Source of the DNA: Pseudomonas duriflava
GTDB taxonomy: Bacteria > Pseudomonadota > Gammaproteobacteria > Pseudomonadales > Pseudomonadaceae
DNA: 57,822 bases
Assembly: GCF_007830155.1 (NCBI RefSeq)
Contig: NZ_VLKY01000018.1
Span: 1-57,822 of the forward strand
Reading direction: 5' to 3'
The position numbers and the translations under genes were made by a program. Positions 55,313 to 57,822 of the stretch are shown piece after piece. Position 1 is the first letter of the stretch. Every line of letters starts with the position of its first letter. A model generated the notes under the pieces. It did not search any database, was not told the DNA's origin, and saw only the letters and a program-made list of their open reading frames with translations.

Positions 55313-55347
55313 GCCGTTAGCGGGCGCCCTGAGCGCCTGCTAACGGC
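55313..55347 (+). terminator. Hairpin after gcd
   Basis: GCCGTTAGCGGGCGC pairs with GCGCCTGCTAACGGC (one G-T) across a 5-base loop, 20 bases after the gcd stop. No T-tract follows. Confidence 0.6.
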
Positions 55348-55471
55348 TATGGTTTATAGAGGCGATCTGTCTGTCCAGAAAAGGGACGCGGCAGGCTTGG
55401 TCTTCTACCACAGTAAGCTGATTAAGCCTCGCTTTTGCAGCAGACTGATTATCAAAGCGTAATAAACGTAC

Positions 55472-55500
55472 GGGCACTGCCTCGGTCAGAAGCAGTGCCC
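55472..55500 (-). terminator. Hairpin after curA-like gene
   Basis: GGGCACTGC / GCAGTGCCC with an 11-base loop just after the minus-strand stop; downstream tail on that strand is GTACGTTTATT. Confidence 0.6.
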
Positions 55501-55511
55501 ATGCCTGCTAA

Positions 55512-56555
55512 TCAATCCTCACCCACACGGATGACCAGTTTGCCGAAGTTCTTGCCTTCCAGCAGCCCCATAAAGGCTTCAGGCGCGTTTTCCAGACCAT
55601 CCACAATCTGCTCGCGATACTTGATCTTGCCTTCTTTTACCCAGGGCGTCATGGCCTCAAGGAACTCGCCATAACGGTCCCCATAATCCATAAAGATGAT
55701 GAAGCCCTGCATGCGTATACGTTTGTTCAGAAAAACGGATTCCAGTAGGGGAAGGCGGTCCTTGCCGTCAGGCAAATCTTCAGGATTCGAATTGTACATG
55801 GCGATCAGGCCACACACTGGTACCCGTGCCTTGGTATTCAATAAAGGCAGTACCGCATCGAATACCTTGCCCCCTACGTTCTCGAAATATACATCGATAC
55901 CGTCCGGACAAGCCTGGGTCAGCGCTGCAGAGAAGTCGTCGCTGTGGTGGTCGATACACTCATCAAAACCCAGGTGCTCTTTGGCATGTCGGCATTTTTC
56001 GGCACCGCCAGCAACACCGACTACACGACATCCCTTGAGCTTGGCAATCTGGCCGACCGTAGAGCCCACTGGGCCAGTGGCCGCAGCTACTACTACCGTT
56101 TCGCCAGGTTTGGGCTGGCCGATATCCAGAAGGCCCATATACGCAGTAAAGCCGGGCATTCCAAGAACACCCAGGGAGTAGGAGGGGTACTCAGGATTAC
56201 CCAGTTTGTTCAGGCCGGTACCGTCGGAGACTGCATAGTCTTGCCAGCCGCTGCTGGCCAGTACCCAGTCACCTTTCTGATACTCGGGGTGGCGAGATTC
56301 TTCTACCCGGCATACGGTACCGCCGACCATGACATCATTGACCTGCATCGGCTCGGTATAAGATTTCGTATCGCTCATGCGTCCGCGCATGTAGGGGTCA
56401 AGCGATAGATAAACCGTACGCAACAGAACCTCTCCCTCCTGCGGTTCGGGCCGCGGCTCACGCTCCAGGCGGAAGTTCTCGGCAGTAGGGGCCCCGGTGG
56501 GGCGCGAGGCCAACACGATGCGACGATTTTCGGTAGGGGACTGGGCCATCTTCAA
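55512..56555 (-). CDS. curA: NADPH-dependent enone/curcumin-type reductase (CurA/PTGR family)
   Basis: A 347-residue MDR protein of the leukotriene B4/prostaglandin reductase branch: PYMRGRMSDTKSYTEPMQVN near residue 53, VMVGGTVCRVEESRHPEYQK, GMPGFTAYMGLLDIGQPKPG and the cofactor motif VAAATGPVGSTVGQIAKLKG. YFENVGGKVFDAVLPLLN is typical for this branch. It reduces alpha,beta-unsaturated carbonyls with NADPH; E. coli CurA acts on curcumin. Isolated gene; no regulator beside it. Confidence 0.9.
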   Translation of the reverse strand: MKMAQSPTENRRIVLASRPTGAPTAENFRLEREPRPEPQEGEVLLRTVYLSLDPYMRGRMSDTKSYTEPMQVNDVMVGGTVCRVEESRHPEYQKGDWVLASSGWQDYAVSDGTGLNKLGNPEYPSYSLGVLGMPGFTAYMGLLDIGQPKPGETVVVAAATGPVGSTVGQIAKLKGCRVVGVAGGAEKCRHAKEHLGFDECIDHHSDDFSAALTQACPDGIDVYFENVGGKVFDAVLPLLNTKARVPVCGLIAMYNSNPEDLPDGKDRLPLLESVFLNKRIRMQGFIIFMDYGDRYGEFLEAMTPWVKEGKIKYREQIVDGLENAPEAFMGLLEGKNFGKLVIRVGED

Positions 56556-57344
56556 CTCCTGTTGATGCTGAGGCAGTGCTGCCCTTGGCCGAAAGGTTAG
56601 GCTGTGGGCAAAAAAGGACTGACTGGTACGGCGTCTGGAGGTTCCTGGACGCTGAACGCATGAGGTCAGTTAGGCTGGGTCTGCTGGTAACCAGCGGCGT
56701 GAATTTTTAGTTGAAGTGTTGGGTAATAGGCTGTCACGATCTGTTCTGATCGAACCAGTGAATGATGGAAAGTCTCATTTGATTGGTTCCTCCTGGGAGC
56801 CAGGCAACACTCAGTTTTCTCTCAGAAAGAGCCAGGGTGTCATCAATATGGTAGGGCACCACACGGATGGGCCCAATAGCAAGCCCCTTTGAAGCTCGCT
56901 CTCATCTGCAGTCGGTAGGCTTGCTTGATTGAAAGACGAAGCGGGTTGGTAAAAACCTAAAACGAATATCCATGGTTATAGGCGCCGGCCCTGTTTGACG
57001 TTCAAGGTAAGCCGTTACGCGTTTGCCAAGCCGTAGATGCGTAATATCTACGCAAGAATCACCAAAGGTGAGGTGTTCCAGGTCGAGGCGATCAAAACCC
57101 ATAGGTGAGCGCGGTTCGGTCGATTTTCAGGCGAAATTTGCACGCCTTTCTCCAAAAAAGAATGGGATAGAGTCAGAAACGGCAAAGGCGACCAAATATT
57201 TTCAACAACCTGAAGAAAATTGTGCGGCTGGATGTAAGAGCACTGCTTTGGAGTCCGTAGTATTTATTATACTCGCAGTGAAGCTTTAAGATTTAGTTAT
57301 CAGTCTGAGGTTGTATTTATAAATCATGTCGGAGATGTATTTTA
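56556..57344. other. Intergenic region, no gene
   Basis: About 790 bases with only short, unremarkable frames in both directions. No terminator, repeat or RNA gene could be recognised. Possible remnant DNA beside the IS5 element to the right. Confidence 0.35.
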
Positions 57345-57512
57345 TCAACGCATATCAACATGAGCGGTAATGTTGTAGCCGCCCCCCGGATAACCGCGGA
57401 CCATAACTTTAGCGCTGGGAAGAAGATCCCGGATGTGCTGCTCAAAGACAGCTCTTACATCAACGCCTATTCTCATTTCTTCGATGTCCTTGAGTGTAAA
57501 AGCAAAATTCAT
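57345..57512 (-). CDS. Possible small protein (55 aa)
   Basis: The ATG at 57512 begins a 55-residue frame (MNFAFTLKDIEEMRIGVDVR, then AVFEQHIRDLLPSAK and YPGGGYNITAHVDMR) that looks protein-like in composition, but no ribosome site precedes it. The same frame stays open for another 56 codons upstream. It might be the C-terminal part of a gene cut by the neighbouring IS element. Low confidence. Confidence 0.3.
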   Translation of the reverse strand: MNFAFTLKDIEEMRIGVDVRAVFEQHIRDLLPSAKVMVRGYPGGGYNITAHVDMR

Positions 57513-57689
57513 GATTTTATGTTTTGGCCTGGCTTCAAGTTTAGGGATGGTCTGAAGTAGCCCTATATTTCCCGCCGACTTCAGCCCCGCCGATTTGGAA
57601 AGCGGCGAATCCATCAAAAATGATTGGATCGTCTGCTCATGTCGGTGTTTCTGGTCGCCGCGACAGCCTCCTCGGGGCAATTCCTCACC

Positions 57690-57822
57690 TTACAGGCGCA
57701 CCTCTCCTGCATTCGTTAGCAAATGTCGGCGAGCCATCCACAGGTTCGACAAGGCGAACAGCGTGGTCAGCTGAGCGGTGTTTTTCATCAGGCCACGAAA
57801 GCGTACTTTCACGTAACCAAAC
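57690..57822 (-). mobile_element. IS5-family transposase, C-terminal end (continues beyond window)
   Basis: The minus-strand frame gives GYVKVRFRGLMKNTAQLTTL, then FALSNLWMARRHLLTNAGEV and RL-stop. This is the C-terminus of an IS5-group DDE transposase (family: GYxKVRYRGLxKNTAxLxxLFALxNLxMARR). The rest lies outside the window. A different element from the one at 50463. Confidence 0.75.

Noticed and set aside
1-57822. CRISPR array or tRNA/rRNA genes
   Set aside because: No regularly spaced direct repeats with unique spacers and no tRNA-like or rRNA-like sequence were seen.

Overview
The window looks like chromosomal DNA of an aerobic, respiratory gammaproteobacterium of the Pseudomonas/Halomonas type. 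The support is gene content: homogentisate-pathway tyrosine catabolism, membrane-bound PQQ glucose dehydrogenase, a caa3-type and a cyanide-insensitive bd-type terminal oxidase, Cus copper efflux, and OprD, DUF3597 and KGG proteins. The genus cannot be fixed by reading alone. No rRNA, tRNA or CRISPR array was seen.

Layout. (1) 1-2510: a fossil integron. Four cassette genes on the minus strand are separated by three closely similar ~76-bp attC sites. The array ends at an attI-like junction, followed by a divergent 42-codon N-terminal remnant of an IntI integrase. (2) 2.9-15.7 kb: stress, envelope and redox genes (DUF454, DJ-1/PfpI, a Cys-rich copper-storage protein, DUF2238, DUF4142, a Tat-exported SDR, ExoD, a medium-chain dehydrogenase with a divergent LysR regulator, two tiny overlapping ORFs, a ClpP-like protein, a KGG-repeat protein, DUF421, DUF2254). 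(3) 16.0-30.3 kb: a respiratory block, with formate dehydrogenase plus DUF1641 partner, cytochrome bd, heme A synthase, and a caa3 oxidase operon with a I/III fusion, CtaG and a tri-heme cytochrome c. (4) 30.3-38.6 kb: tyrosine/homogentisate degradation (hmgA-fahA, divergent hmgR; maiA and hpd further on), interrupted by an AraC regulator and a Tat-type esterase. A palindrome next to hmgA/hmgR recurs upstream of maiA, predicting one regulon. (5) 38.8-40.2 kb: a pseudogene graveyard (MFS transporter, OprD porin tail, MarR-type regulator). (6) 40.4-47.1 kb: an intact cusCBA-cusF copper/silver efflux operon. (7) 47.2-51.2 kb: a decayed copA/copC/copD locus divergent from cus and split by an IS481-family element, then a deleted EamA transporter and an IS5-type remnant. 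(8) 51.7-56.6 kb: secreted aldose 1-epimerase plus glucose dehydrogenase, then a CurA-like reductase. (9) The right edge enters another IS5-family transposase.

How it works together. Formate dehydrogenase and Gcd feed electrons to the quinone pool, which the bd oxidase drains directly. The caa3 oxidase takes electrons through cytochrome c. The epimerase probably supplies Gcd with its preferred anomer in the periplasm. Copper handling is split between an intact export pump, a cytosolic Cys-rich store and a dead Cop system, so the strain appears to have swapped one copper strategy for another. The most distinctive features are the frozen integron, the erased cop operon, the predicted two-site HmgR regulon and several small genes or orphan hairpins that routine gene calling would miss.
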